This document shows positions 35,561-45,146 of a stretch of DNA of 64,000 nucleotides, one piece after another (position 1 is the first letter of the stretch; each line of letters starts with the position of its first letter). This DNA comes from Isochrysis galbana (lineage: Eukaryota; Haptophyta; Isochrysidales; Isochrysidaceae). The stretch spans positions 2,193,171-2,257,170 of the forward strand of contig CM030942.1 of assembly GCA_018136815.1 (NCBI GenBank), written 5' to 3'. The notes below the pieces were generated by a model that ran no database searches, was not told the origin of the DNA, and saw only the letters and a list, made by a program, of their open reading frames with translations. A program made the translations under genes and the position numbers.

Positions 35561-36359
35561 TTAGGCGGGGAGCGTGCACGTGGATGCCGCGGTGGTGACT
35601 GCTAGAAGGGTGAGCTCAACCCCATCTCCGACTTCTCTCCGCTTCTCGCAATCTAGCGACACCTTCCTGAAAATGTTGGGAAGCGTGAGGGGAGGGGAGC
35701 GCCTGGGGCGATTGTCGCCCCGCCGAGGTGGGTCTCCAAGCCTTCTCACACATGAGAACTCCTCGACCACCGCAATTTGGGCGATGGAGCGGGCGATGGG
35801 GTGCGAGTCACTCGTCACGACGCTGGAGACGGCCCCGAGGCCCCGAACTTGCTTAGTAAGTCAGTGGGATATCCTACCCCAGATGGCAGAGGAGGCCTAC
35901 GACGCCGCGGCGCCGCCAGCCGCGCCCGCCGTCCCCCGTCCCCCGTTCCCCCCCCCCCCCGGTCCCCCTCCCCTCCTCCTGCAAATCACAACAGAATTCA
36001 CTCACTCAGAGAGATCTGCCTCTTTGAAAGACCCGGGCCAAGCGGGCCTCCGCTCGTTCGCAGGCACCCAATCATCATCCATCATATCGTGGATATCCCT
36101 GATGAGGATATGGAGGCGCTGTGTGACGGCGGCCAAACACTCTACCTGCCGGGGGGGGCTTGGGCTTGGGGTTACGTTTACTCAGACCTTCTTAGATCGA
36201 AAATATCGGCCTTTTTCATCAGCTATCGGCCGACTGAAGCAAACCATCTCCACACCCTCCATTCAACCAGAGCTCTCCCCATGACCCAACTCTTCAGGGG
36301 GCGGTGCTGCACTCGGGCGTCCGCTCATGCCTCATGCCGGGGGTAGTTGTATTTTAGCC
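35561..36359. other. Intergenic, no supported gene
   Basis: Overlapping plus-strand frames at 35574-36346 lack domains and switch composition around C-runs (35940-35970). I cannot call a gene here. Confidence 0.45.
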
Positions 36360-36384
36360 ATTTGGAGCAGTAGCAGTACAGTAT

Positions 36385-36510
36385 GGGTGCACCATTAAGA
36401 AACCCTACCATTAAGAAAGCTTAACATGATTTTGGCCGCCGACTCGCTAAGAAACTGGGGGTCGAGCCTCAGGCTCGACCCCCAGCTAAGAAACCCCGCC
36501 TAAGAAACAC
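36385..36510. repeat. Hairpin with perfect 15-base arms, ringed by TTAAGAAAC-type repeats
   Basis: The palindrome at 36455-36485 has arms CTGGGGGTCGAGCCT and AGGCTCGACCCCCAG around one C. Five copies of (T/C)TAAGAAA(C/G) lie close by, at about 36395, 36410, 36448, 36486 and 36501. The last is followed by an interrupted C8/G6/G9 run. Function unknown: a recombination or replication structure, a transposon end, or a terminator-like hairpin. Confidence 0.8.
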
Positions 36511-36578
36511 CCCCCCCCGGGGGGGGCGGGGGGGGGGGCTGGCTTGGGGCTTGGGCAAGGTGGCAGGGCCGCGCTGTG

Positions 36579-36740
36579 GAATCAAGCGGATGCTTGATCG
36601 TGGGGCAAGTCTCAGCGGGGCTAGGGCATGAGTGAAGAGAAGTCTTGAGAGAGCGGGGGAAAGGGCGCGCTACATCGCGACGACGGCCCACAAGACACCA
36701 CCCCACATCACTCACTCACCAACAAGAAAACTCCGAAAAC
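36579..36740 (+). repeat. Family D repeat, copy 2
   Basis: Contains the GAATCAAGCGGATGCTTGAT hairpin and the GGGGCAAGTCTCAGCGGGG core. A tail with CACACCACCC / AACTCCGAAAAC similarity to the 59734 copy extends it to about 36740. It lies directly before the BspA-like ORF. Confidence 0.8.
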
Positions 36741-36802
36741 TAACGCAACATCGCGCACAAACAAATCAATGAAACAAGTAAGGACAAACGAACAAATGCG
36801 GC

Positions 36803-37318
36803 GTGCAATGCGGCGGAGCTTCAAGGCAACTCATTGCGACCGCCTTCTCGCACGACCTGTCGGCATGGGACGTGTCGTCCGTCACTGACTTCACCGACAT
36901 GTTCACGGGGACGAAGCTCGCGTCTTTGAACCTGGATGATCTCATCCTCGCATGTGCCATTCACGTGGCGTGGAGTGCACAGACCACCGCCTGGGATCCC
37001 AGCGCGGCGGGACTGCTGAGCGTGGACGACGCCAAATGCGCTTTTCTGAATAGCTATGCGGTGAAGCACCCCACTGAGGCAATGTCCAGCAACAGCGCGA
37101 ACCTCGCGGACGGAGCGTACCAATCGCGCGCGTCGTCGTCACGATTCTCCCAGCCGTATATGGCATTCGATGGCGTCATAGGCGGTGCATACGATAAAAT
37201 ATGGAGGTCTGAGAATTTCTACTTAAACGGGGCTTACATCGGAAACACCCTCACCAACGCCGGCAACGTTTCGTACGCCGGCGAGTGGCTTGAGCTGCAG
37301 TTGCCAAGAGCCCGATTG
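36803..37318 (+). CDS. BspA-like (DUF285) / discoidin-like surface protein fragment
   Basis: The first 30 codons hold one BspA-type repeat, AFSHDLSAWDVSSVTDFTDM followed by FTG, the F..dlS.WDVSsVtdm..MF pattern typical of surface proteins of bacteria, protists and large algal viruses. Residues 110-170 (SRFSQPYMAFDG, WRSENFYLNGAYIGN, YAGEWLELQLPRA) resemble a coagulation-factor/discoidin-type ligand-binding domain. A domain of this style occurs in large DNA viruses and their satellites. The start lies inside the repeat array, so the N-terminus is missing. From about 37318 the sequence matches the antisense of the next gene instead. It therefore looks like a fragment joined to other DNA. Host or viral origin is undecided. 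Confidence 0.55.
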
Positions 37319-38142
37319 AAATCGAACGAGCGGTGTAACTCAGGGGAGAATTTGAATTTTCCCACCCTGAGCTCTTTCAACCCCCCAAGTTCTGGAAAAG
37401 GAACATTCCAATAACCCCGCCTTGGCGTGACGTCGATGTCAAAGAAGGCGAGGGAAGTGCAGTGGGTTGCGATGTGCGCGGGCAAGGACCCGAGATCGGT
37501 CTCTGCCAAGTGAAGCGAGAGCGTCTTGAGTTTCGTCCATTTGAACATGTACTCGAGCGTTTGTACAAATCGAAATGCTGAAAGGGCAGCGTGCACCTTG
37601 AGGTGTTTGAGCTGATTGGTGTCCGGTAACGGGGAGAATAATTTGTGCATGTTGTCCAAGTCGACGTCGTACCCTGTGAGTTTCAGTGTCTCCAGATGTC
37701 TCAAGAATCCGGCAGATACGCCCGAATCTGAAGGTGAAAGGTTGTAATTGAACATGGCAGAGATGCTCTTCAGGTGTTGCAGTGGTTCCTTATTGACCAC
37801 GCCCTTGGCGTCGAATATATCGCATTGGACGATGAGGCGACTCGCGTGATTGAGCAGTCCGCTCTCATATGCGTTCTTGAGCTTAAAAGTTTTTGTACTC
37901 ACGCTCACCGTGTGCAACCATTCGAGGTCACGGCTTTGCACTTTGTTGTAAAATTCGTCGAGTTGTGATTCCTCCCAGATATCGAGACTGAGGTCCACCC
38001 CGAACCTCCCGACTCCCCGGCTCAGAGCATCCCAGAAGGCATCTGATAAGACGCTCGTGGAGCTGACCCTCAGCTCGGGCCGAGCCTGCTGCCTGATGAT
38101 GTTCAGAACGTCTTCGCGGAGAGCCTTTGGTCCCATAGACAT
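37319..38142 (-). CDS. Leucine-rich-repeat-like protein, tail replaced at a junction
   Basis: A frame of about 270 residues starting MSMGPKALREDVLNIIRQQA. From residue 90 on, the spacing of hydrophobic residues (LQHLKSISAMFNYNLS, LRHLETLKLTGYDVDLDNM, LKHLKVHAALSAFRF, TKLKTLSLHLAETDLGSLPA) is that of irregular leucine-rich repeats. These usually form protein-binding solenoids. There is no visible F-box, signal or membrane segment. The frame runs past about 37319 into sequence that is the antisense of the neighbouring discoidin-like ORF, so its true C-terminus is probably not here. Its first codons overlap the inverted duplication (38117-38341), which raises doubt about the start. Confidence 0.5.
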
Positions 38143-38492
38143 ATTTTGAGGATGTGTTGTTGTTGGCTGGCTGGTTCAAAGACGAGGAGCGATGGGGTCG
38201 CCTTGCTTTTTTCTGCATGCGCTGCTGCTAGGATGACAAAGTTGCCTGAGTTTGCGAGGACGGTTTTGGCCCGCACGAGGCGCTGGAGGTGCGCAGGTGA
38301 GAGCTCGGTGTGGGTTCCCCACCGGGAAGCGAGCTGCATGGCCTGCTCGCCGTAGAAGGTTCCGAACAGAAAGTGGGGAGGCGGAGCGAGTGTGGCGAGG
38401 AGGAGCGTGTATATGAGCGGCATGGCGTGTTGTTTTGGGCGCGCGTGGTGCTTGGTAGCGGACGTGAATTTGAGCGATGCGGCGTGCGCCAT
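38103..38492 (-). CDS. Small secreted-like protein, copy on minus strand
   Basis: A 129-residue frame. From an internal Met it reads MPLIYTLLLATLAPPPHFLF, a plausible signal peptide, then LASRWGTHTELSPAHLQRLV, RAKTVLANSGNFVILAAAHA and EPASQQQHILKICLWDQRL. The portion from MQLASRW to WDQRL is repeated almost perfectly on the plus strand at 38569-38790. No known domain. It overlaps the start of the LRR-like frame in another register, so at most one of the two starts is real here. Confidence 0.4.
   Translation of the reverse strand: MAHAASLKFTSATKHHARPKQHAMPLIYTLLLATLAPPPHFLFGTFYGEQAMQLASRWGTHTELSPAHLQRLVRAKTVLANSGNFVILAAAHAEKSKATPSLLVFEPASQQQHILKICLWDQRLSAKTF
38117..38341. repeat. Long inverted repeat, left arm
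   Basis: About 225 bases beginning GGAGAGCCTTTGGTCCCATA and ending GGGAAGCGAGCTGCATG. The reverse complement, nearly identical, lies at 38568-38792. The 226-base spacer itself contains an inverted copy (38495-38530) of 38801-38832. Confidence 0.9.
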
Positions 38493-38567
38493 CCAGAGCT
38501 GCGCCTAGGCGATGCACCCCCGCGCTGGTTCTTAGGTTGAATTTTCTCGATGCGTTTAAACATACAA

Positions 38568-38792
38568 CATGCAGCTCGCTTCCCGGTGGGGAACCCACAC
38601 CGAGCTCTCACCTGCGCACCTCCAGCGCCTCGTGCGGGCCAAAACCGTCCTCGCAAACTCAGGCAACTTTGTCATCCTAGCAGCAGCGCATGCAGAAAAA
38701 AGCAAGGCGACCCCATCGCTCCTCGTCCTTGAACCAGCCAGCCAACAACAACACATCCTCAAAATATGTCTATGGGACCAAAGGCTCTCCGT
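38568..38792. repeat. Long inverted repeat, right arm
   Basis: Reverse complement of 38117-38341. The few differences (for example TTCAAAG against TTCAAGG in the same place) mean the duplication is recent or kept uniform by conversion. Confidence 0.9.
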
Positions 38793-38880
38793 GTCCCAGC
38801 GCGGGGGGTGCATCGCCCAGGCGCAGCTCTGGTATGCTCGCGTCTTCAACTCCACCTTCGTCCTGCCAACGGAAGTGTGA
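38569..38880 (+). CDS. Small protein, copy on plus strand
   Basis: 103 residues. The first 74 equal the minus-strand copy, then SQRGGCIAQAQLWYARVFNS and TFVLPTEV. This copy keeps the C-terminal end but lacks the hydrophobic leader, while the minus copy keeps the leader and has a different tail. The two copies are complementary halves of one ancestral gene separated by the inverted duplication. Expression is not assured. Confidence 0.45.
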   Translation: MQLASRWGTHTELSPAHLQRLVRAKTVLANSGNFVILAAAHAEKSKATPSLLVLEPASQQQHILKICLWDQRLSVSQRGGCIAQAQLWYARVFNSTFVLPTEV

Positions 38881-38919
38881 CACGCGTCGTCCACTATTTT
38901 GTGCCGCTGTCAACAAACA

Positions 38920-39372
38920 ATGGGCAACTCCGCCGGGCGAATCGACAATCACGGCTTCGGAATCGGCAAGTATGACGTCGACAAACAAGACCCCAAGAAT
39001 GCACAGGTTATCGCGGGATGCAAAATGACCATCTTCTCCGAGGCAGGCTTCAAAGGCGAACACACAACCATCAACGGCCCGTCGATGCTCAGCTCAGAAG
39101 ACGTGCGGTGGGAAGACGTCGACCTACAGGCGATCGGGTGGACTCAACCAGTGCGCTCCCTAAAAGTCGAGTGTCATCCGGACTCGGCAGCGGCCAAACG
39201 AAAAGACAAATTTCAAGCTGAAGTAACTAAAATATTCGCAAAGGGAGCCGCATTTTTGCTAGGAGCCATCGTGCTCGCAGTATTTGTAATCATTCTCTTG
39301 TTCAAATTACTCAACAAGCGGTCCACCGAAAATAATCCAAAGGGACACGATGCCGCGCCACAGGCTAAATAA
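38920..39372 (+). CDS. Single-pass membrane protein with crystallin-like domain and MGNS start
   Basis: About 150 residues from MGNSAGRIDNHG, where the MGNS start is a plausible N-myristoylation site; an upstream ATG would add seven residues. Residues 38-90 (CKMTIFSEAGFKGEHTTING, VRWEDVDLQAIGW, QPVRSLKVEC) have the Y/F-x-x-x-x-F/Y-x-G and S-x-x-V spacing of a beta/gamma-crystallin-type Greek key. AAFLLGAIVLAVFVIILLFK (about 115-135) is a membrane helix, followed by a short polar tail. MGxS-started small membrane proteins are common in large DNA viruses and their kin, but the GC content here matches the host. Role unknown; a virion or surface membrane protein is one possibility. Confidence 0.6.
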   Translation: MGNSAGRIDNHGFGIGKYDVDKQDPKNAQVIAGCKMTIFSEAGFKGEHTTINGPSMLSSEDVRWEDVDLQAIGWTQPVRSLKVECHPDSAAAKRKDKFQAEVTKIFAKGAAFLLGAIVLAVFVIILLFKLLNKRSTENNPKGHDAAPQAK

Positions 39373-40708
39373 AAAGAGAACTCCAACAATCCGCACGGGG
39401 AATGTTCACTTCATCTCTAGTCGCTTCAACTGGTGGTGCAGGCACACACCCCGTCGCAATGGGCGAGAACACGCCGCTGAGGACCCAGGTTGTTCTGTCA
39501 TATATGATATCATATATGATATCTCAGTATTAGTTGCTCTAGACCTGATACTGAGTGTCATATGACAAGACTAGAGGCTACAATTCAACTAGTTTTACTA
39601 GTACAAGTTCGGGCGCGGGAAATACCGGCGCCCCCCCCCCCCCCCAATGGCCGCCAACCTGCTGTGCAGCAACGATGGCGGCGGCGACGACGACGATGAC
39701 GAGTGTCACTCCGCTGTGGAGTGGCGGCGGCGCCATGTGGAGGCGCTCCAGGGGTGCCGCTGTGGGAGCTTGAAATGGTTAGTCATCGAGCAGCAGGATG
39801 CAACATCCGATTCTAAGTACTGAGTAAGAAGATTTTTATCATAATGGCGCGGATTTACGGGTTTATAAGTGTAGATGTTTGGAGTAAGTATCATATGATA
39901 TCAGATGTATGACATCATACTCAGTTCCATGGCAAGTGTCATATGACGGTATGACGGAACAACTTGGCTGAGGACAGGTGCACCCCGCTCCGCTCGGACC
40001 CCCCAAAAGACCCGAGCCCCTAAGTAGAGCACGAGGGGAGTTGCCGCAAGGCGGGAAATGAGGGTGGGAAAGGGAAAAGGGCGTGGCTACGAGAGAACGT
40101 TCCAGTGCCACGAGTGAGGCGAGAATTTTAAAAAGTTTTTTTTTATATTGCACGTTTACGTAATTGTGCGCCTTAGGCGGCACGGAGGGAAAAGTCGGCA
40201 TGCGCACGCACGGCGTCTCCGCGGGGGGACCGATGCACACCGCGCCGTGCCCAATGCGCACGGCGTGCAGGTGCTCAGTGGATACTATTCATTAAACTGC
40301 ATGTTTATGTAGTTGTCGGCCTTAGAGGAAAAGCGTTTGCATGCGCACGCACGGCGTCCCCGCGGGGGAACATGCACCGCGGGAAAAAGCAGAGAAAAAA
40401 GTTGTTATCCCCACGCACTGCTAGCCCTTATTTAATTTTAAAATAACTGTGGACATTTGATCGCTCAATTCGACTGATGCCCCACAATTGACGGAACGAC
40501 ACCTGGGTAGATGCGCGAAGGGTGGAGGGTGGCTTCCCTACACGTGAAACACAGTCAAACTTAGAATTAAAACAGCGAAAAACATATGTTTTGGGCCTCC
40601 GAAAAAACAACACTCTTCCTGTGTTTCACATGTAGGGCTTCGGGGTCGGCCGGCGTCAGGGCGGAGGCGGAGGGCGTGCGGGTGGCTGAGGCGGGGTCCA
40701 TGGCTGTG

Positions 40709-40762
<54 letters not shown>

Positions 40763-41045
40763 GCGGTCTGGGGCGCGTGCGCGGCGGAGAAGGGGAAAAG
40801 GGGCTAGTGGCTCCTTCGGGTGGAGTTTTGTTTTCTCCTTCTTTCCTCTGGTCTAATGCTAATGCGCCGCCTCGCTGCTCCGTTGCCGTTCAATAGCGCA
40901 AACTAAATAAAGCCCATTGAACGCCTGTGAAGAGTAAAGCCCGAACGCCGCCGCAGGCACCGCGCTAGCATGCTGAATGCCTTAAGCCAAGCCCTGGGTA
41001 AGAGAGAGCAGCGCCAGCCCTTGACCTATGTGAGCTCCGGGTGCA
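39373..41045. other. Repeat-rich intergenic region
   Basis: ATATGATATC palindromes lie at 39499-39522, with related CATATGATATC at 39891. Family H copy 1 is at about 39978-40105. An 85-base partial duplication (40148-40230 and 40300-40385; shared core GCATGCGCACGCACGGCGTC) follows. A 19-base hairpin CCCTACACGTGAAACACAG (40536-40554 with 40619-40637, one mismatch) spans about 100 bases. (GT)n then (GA)n lie at 40708-40757. No gene is supported. Confidence 0.6.
39978..40105 (+). repeat. Family H repeat, copy 1
   Basis: Landmarks GGTGCACCCCGC, GCCCCTA(A/C)GTAGAGCAC, TTGCCGCAAGGCGGGAA and GGGCGTGGCTAC are shared with the reverse strand of 63645-63770. Confidence 0.7.
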
Positions 41046-41446
41046 ATGAATGTTCCGTTCCCCACCATCCCAGTTGCAGAGGGGTTTGTTTGCGAGTCGA
41101 GTTCCACGTCCATGCTCTCTGAGATCCAGATATTGGATCGCCAGCGCCACGAGAACGAGGAGCTGGTGGCCGCCTCCATCCTTGCCGTGGAATCGACGTC
41201 ACGTTTGGTGCGGCTGGAGTGTCACCGCTTCCCTTGCGGCGTTGGGTGCCTGCTCAACTGGAACACATCTGTGCGTGTGTGTTTCAGGGATCCTCATTTG
41301 GGAAAATTCATGAAGATGTTGCCATGGTTGCCTCCGAGATTGATGTGCTGACAGATGCCGTCGCATCCTTGCGCGACACACTGCGGCATCGTGCTGACCA
41401 AAGCTCTGAAATAGGCCAATTGAGGGCACGTTCATCGTCAACATGA
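41046..41446 (+). CDS. Small coiled-coil protein, possibly BLOC-1/BORC-like
   Basis: Two exons, 41046-41207 and 41288-41446. The second begins after GTGTGTTTCAG, and the donor at 41208 keeps the phase. The protein (about 106 residues) reads MLSEIQILDRQRHENEELVA, SILAVESTSRLGSSFGKIHE and DVAMVASEIDVLTDAVASLR, with an Arg/Ser-rich end. Nearly all of it is heptad-patterned helix. Short all-helical proteins like this occur in the BLOC-1 and BORC lysosome-positioning complexes, but many unrelated adaptors look the same. That guess is weak. An upstream exon between 40890 and 41040 is possible. Confidence 0.5.
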
Positions 41447-42107
41447 TGGTGCTCCTGAATGTATTCGCGCGCGCGTGTGTGTGTGGTGCTCTTCACGGTG
41501 GTGCTCCTCAGGTGTGTGTGTGTGTGCACGCGCGTGTGGTGCTCGAGGTGGGCGCGCGCGCGTGCGGAAGTTTAGTGTATGGGGTGCTGGATCAAGTCTT
41601 GATTGCGATAGAGGAGCGCAGCGGGAACCACCTTGACGTGCGATCTAGGTGTGCCTGTCAGGGAGAGTTGGAGTCAATGATCAATGATGTATTGGTGTGT
41701 GCATAGTGTGTTAGTGTTGGACCAGCATGCCATAAGGCATAAGGCATGTCATGAGGGTGGGTGGTTCCTTCCCCACAGCAGGGGATGTCGTGGGAGGGGC
41801 ACAGTGGCTGTGGCTGTGGCTTGTGACAAGTATTGATGATGTTCAGACAAAGAGGAAGGGAGGGGGCCATGGGAAATGGGAAATCGATGGGGCCATGGAA
41901 CGGGGGCCCCGCGCCCCGCCGGGGGGCACGGAGACAGATGGAGGGCGGAACACGGACAAGGCGAGGAGGGAGACTGGGCACCGGCGGAAGAACCACCGGT
42001 GCCGACGGGGGGCGACACCGGACTGGAGAACTCGCTCAGAGTCCCATAGAGCGCGGCCATGGGTAGTACCTTGTAACTTGGGTAGGGCCGGGGCAATACG
42101 CAATACT
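41447..42107. repeat. GT-rich stretch and Family E repeat, copy 1
   Basis: (GT)/(GC) alternation fills 41460-41580. From about 41747 to 42010 runs a G-rich repeat whose reverse complement is diverged but recognisable at about 43430-43640. Landmarks are GCCACAGCCAC next to CATCAATACTTGT / CATTCGTATTC, and a CCGCCGG..TCTCC stretch. No gene seen. Confidence 0.5.
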
Positions 42108-42330
42108 TAGAGGGTGCAACTTGAGGTTCCCTTTTTTTGTTACACTGTTAGTGTCTATTTTGGTATATAACTTTTATTGACCCCCGATTTATTGAGTGGA
42201 GGTATCACCGTCTTACGTCTTAGCTTTTTTTCCTTTTTACGTAGGAATAGGAATGCCTCAACAACAATTCCTCCAATTAGTAGTACAATTACGAAGATGA
42301 TTACAAAGCTAACGAAGATCGTGTTCGGGT
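42108..42330 (-). mobile_element. Virus-like AT-rich fragment 1 (membrane protein), fossil
   Basis: At 42108 the plus strand has GTGCAACTTGAGGTTCCCTT, the start of the leader seen complete at 46062 and 47373. Behind it lies an AT-rich insert. On the minus strand this encodes a hydrophobic segment (VSFVIIFVIVLLIGGIVVEA) and a Lys/Arg-rich tail (FLRKKEKKLRRKTVIPP), that is, a single-pass membrane protein end. Base composition is sharply unlike the GC-rich surroundings. Likely family: large algal DNA virus or a virophage/Polinton-like relative. It is broken and incomplete. Confidence 0.45.
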
Positions 42331-42414
42331 GGTGCACTGGGACTTTTGATGGCCCGCACCTTTCCGAAGCGCGCGCATCAGCACTGGCGCTCAGCAGCGC
42401 GTTCACCCAGACTT

Positions 42415-42715
42415 GTAAGGGCCGTTTCTTTTCATGACGAGAGGTTCCTCCCCCCCCTCCCGGTGCTTTTTCCCGGAGAGTCGCCCGACGTAGGTCGGTC
42501 CGCCTCAATGGTCAATGGGTTTTCCCTCATTATAGCTTGTGGGGAGTTGTAATGGGAGCCGGGGGTTTGCGAGGGGGGAGATTCGGAGGGGTGCATATGC
42601 GTATGTGTCTAGTGACAGCACACGTCAAGGCGTACGGGCAGGTGCGCGGAGGGGTGTCGTGATAGTACCGGGCTAGTGGCAGTAGTGGTACTAACGCTCA
42701 GATGTTTTATTATTA
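42415..42715 (+). repeat. Family G repeat, copy 1
   Basis: About 300 bases with landmarks GACGAGAGGT(T/C)CCTCCCCCC, CCGGAGAGTCG, GGGTTTTCCCTCATT, GGGAGCCGGGGGTTTGCGAG, GTGTCGTGATAGTACCGGGC and CTAACGCTCAG(A/T)TGTTTTATT. The reverse complement is at 46760-47065. Both copies can be read as RAVxxHDERxLPPxPVxFPGE, hinting at former coding sequence. The TGTTTTATTATTA end also occurs at 26731. Confidence 0.85.
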
Positions 42716-43868
42716 TATTATCTCTTCTCTCCCTCACCTCCCATGGTGGATGGGGAGGTTGTGCCATGTGGCCTCTCTCGTATGGCTTTTGGGAGGGGGT
42801 GGTGATGTGCTGGGATGAGTGCGCTACTCTCCCTCTCTCTCCCTCCTCCCATCTCTCTCATCTCTCTCCTCCCATCGCATCTCTCTCGCGACGTGTTGCA
42901 TGCGCTCGATCTGGCTCTCTGGCCCTCTGGCTCTCTGGCCCTGTGGCTCTCTAGCCCTAGCCCTGTGGCTCTCTCTCTTATAGCCCTCTTGGCCCTTGCC
43001 GACATGTTCGACGCAAGCACTCGTCTGCGTGGGAATGTGGGAGGTGATTTGGTTGGTTTGTTCGTAAGCGTCATACGTCATACCCCGTACTCCGCTTAGG
43101 AGGGGGTGTCACGGGTGGTTTTGCGGTGGTGTGCACCCTAGAACTTATATTGGGATGAGGAGGGGGAGAGGGCCGCATGAGTCGAGCCGTGATCTCCCCC
43201 CTTCTCTCCTTGTTCGCTTGTGTGAGTCTCCTACGCAATCCCCCCGTGTGTGCGTTTGATCTGCGCGTGATACTATTAGTGTGCCCTGTGTGGTCAGTGG
43301 CCCCCTTTGGTATCTTTTAACGTGTGATGAAGTAACTGGGCACTGGGCATGCGCGGCGCGCCGCGCTGCGGTCTCATCCTCGAGCCACAGGGGGCCGCGC
43401 TGCGGCCTCCTTGTGATACACTGCCACTCCTCCCCTCACAGCCCCTCTTGCTTCTCCCCCCTGGAAGCCCCTCTCCCCCTCCTGTCGATATTCCCCGCCG
43501 GAAGATCCCTCCTCGTTTCTCCGCTCCCCCGCCCCTCCGCGGCGCCCCATCGTGTCTCTGAAGCCCTCCACTCATTGTCTCAACATTCGTATTCATCCCT
43601 AGGGCCACACGCAACCACAGCCACTCCACCACTCCCACAACACCATTGCTAGCTCCGCAAGGTCAGGAAAAGGTTTGAAATTTCAAGTTCAAGGCAAGCG
43701 AGGGCAAGAGAGGTACTCCTAGTAGAAAGCGCGCGCTCGTATCCGCACATGTTTTCGGATCGTACGTGTTGATGGCCGCCTGCAATGCGGCAGTAGAAAA
43801 TCAAATCGCTCGCTGCCGTGAATGCGTACGAGATGACAGCAATGCGTACGAGATGACAGCACTCCTTT
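42716..43868. other. Low-complexity intergenic region
   Basis: TCTC-rich tracts, a CTCTGGCCCTCTGGCTCTCT microrepeat (42908-42975) and Family E copy 2 (about 43430-43640, inverted relative to 41747-42010). A 20-base tandem TGCGTACGAGATGACAGCAA lies at 43822-43861. No gene seen. Confidence 0.55.
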
Positions 43869-45146
43869 TCAAAAGACGTCGAGGTTGTAGCTGATCTTCG
43901 AAATAACGTCAAGATCCTCCCAATTACCGCCTGCGGCTCCTGTGCGCTCATGCAATCTTCGATGCGTGCGCCGGAGCAGGCCTTTTTCGCCTAATAGAGT
44001 GCCACGCATGCGGTACGCGAATGCACACAGCAACAGCACGACAGGGACCACAACCCATGGCACAGGACAGCTTTGCGGCCCGCAGAGATCGATCCATGGG
44101 GTAGAGCCTCCTTTCTTGTCCGTTCCATGGGTTGCCCCCAAACGATTTGATTCGCTAACCGCTGTCAACCCTTGCGATGAGAGTAGGCTAGCGAGTTGCA
44201 CAGACAATCCACTTGGCGACGCAGCCTGGCGCCATGCCCCGACGCGCTTGTCTATCTGGTGGCCGTATGCTCCGAATCCTGCGGGCGAGTGCACGAGCCG
44301 GGCGATCACTTGTAGCACACCCTCAAGTTGTGGTAATCGCTTGTTTGGGGGTGACAGAAGCTGAGCATTCTCCGGCACAACATCGATGAGTACAAGGGCA
44401 CCTGCCATCAGGGCCAACCACGGCGAGGAGCATACAAATGTCAGTTGCATGCGAGTCACATGCGACTCAGCACAGGGAGGATAGGTGCTCCAAGAACAAT
44501 CATGCGACTAATTCGTACCGGTGCTTGAGACCTCCACGAGCACAAGTCTGAAGTCCACGAGGTTGAGGCGATCGTTCAATTGAGCGGTCCACTCGCGCCC
44601 GTTGATAGGTAATGGAGGGTTGAGAGGCGGTGACACGAACAATTCAAGGCGTGCTGCCAAATGAGGCTGAGGCGACGGAAGCACAGAAGGTGGTGTTCTT
44701 ACTACTGCTGATGGCTGTGTGCAGTGTGGATCGGCAGTGCCCTTGTGCTCGAAGGCGTTCTTTGAGTCGTATGCGATGGAACAGGCGCGAAAGATACAGC
44801 CATAGACGTCGGTGCACCGCACCCCTGGCACCTCCCTCGGCAAGAGGCCTGAGACCAGCCCTTGCCACCGGCCCTCTGCCCTGCGGTGCATCAGCAAGTC
44901 AAAGCTTTGGCTGGAGAGCCTGGAGCAGCGGCCCGGGCGGCTGCCATTGACTGCGCGGAGCGAGATAAGGACCGAGGCCGACGATGTGGGCAGGATGTCC
45001 AGGCCGAACGCCGGCAGCGCGCACTCGGCCATCGACGGGCCTCCTGGTGGCTCTCGGGCCGTCCCTCGCCTCTCCGCTCGCTCGCCGGAGAGCCGCTCTC
45101 CGGTCAATGGCAGCAAGTCAAGCCCCCGGTCCGAACGAAAGAACAT
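43869..45146 (-). CDS. Membrane protein of unknown family
   Basis: Two frames join: 45146 to about 44530 and about 44475 to 43869, with an intron near 44476-44529 whose exact ends I could not fix. The first part (VLISLRAVNGSRPGR, GVRCTDVYGCIFRACSIAYD, ARLELFVSPPLNPPLPINGR, LNDRLNLVDFRLVLVEV) reads like a luminal beta-rich domain. The second begins MQLTFVCSSPWLALMAGALV and ends with a membrane helix (CPVPWVVVPVVLLLCAFAY) plus a basic cytosolic tail ending ISKISYNLDVF. It has a type I-like topology and about 380 residues. I do not recognise the family. Upstream of 45146 the start is not certain, since the first Met lies immediately after an A/T-run. Confidence 0.5.
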
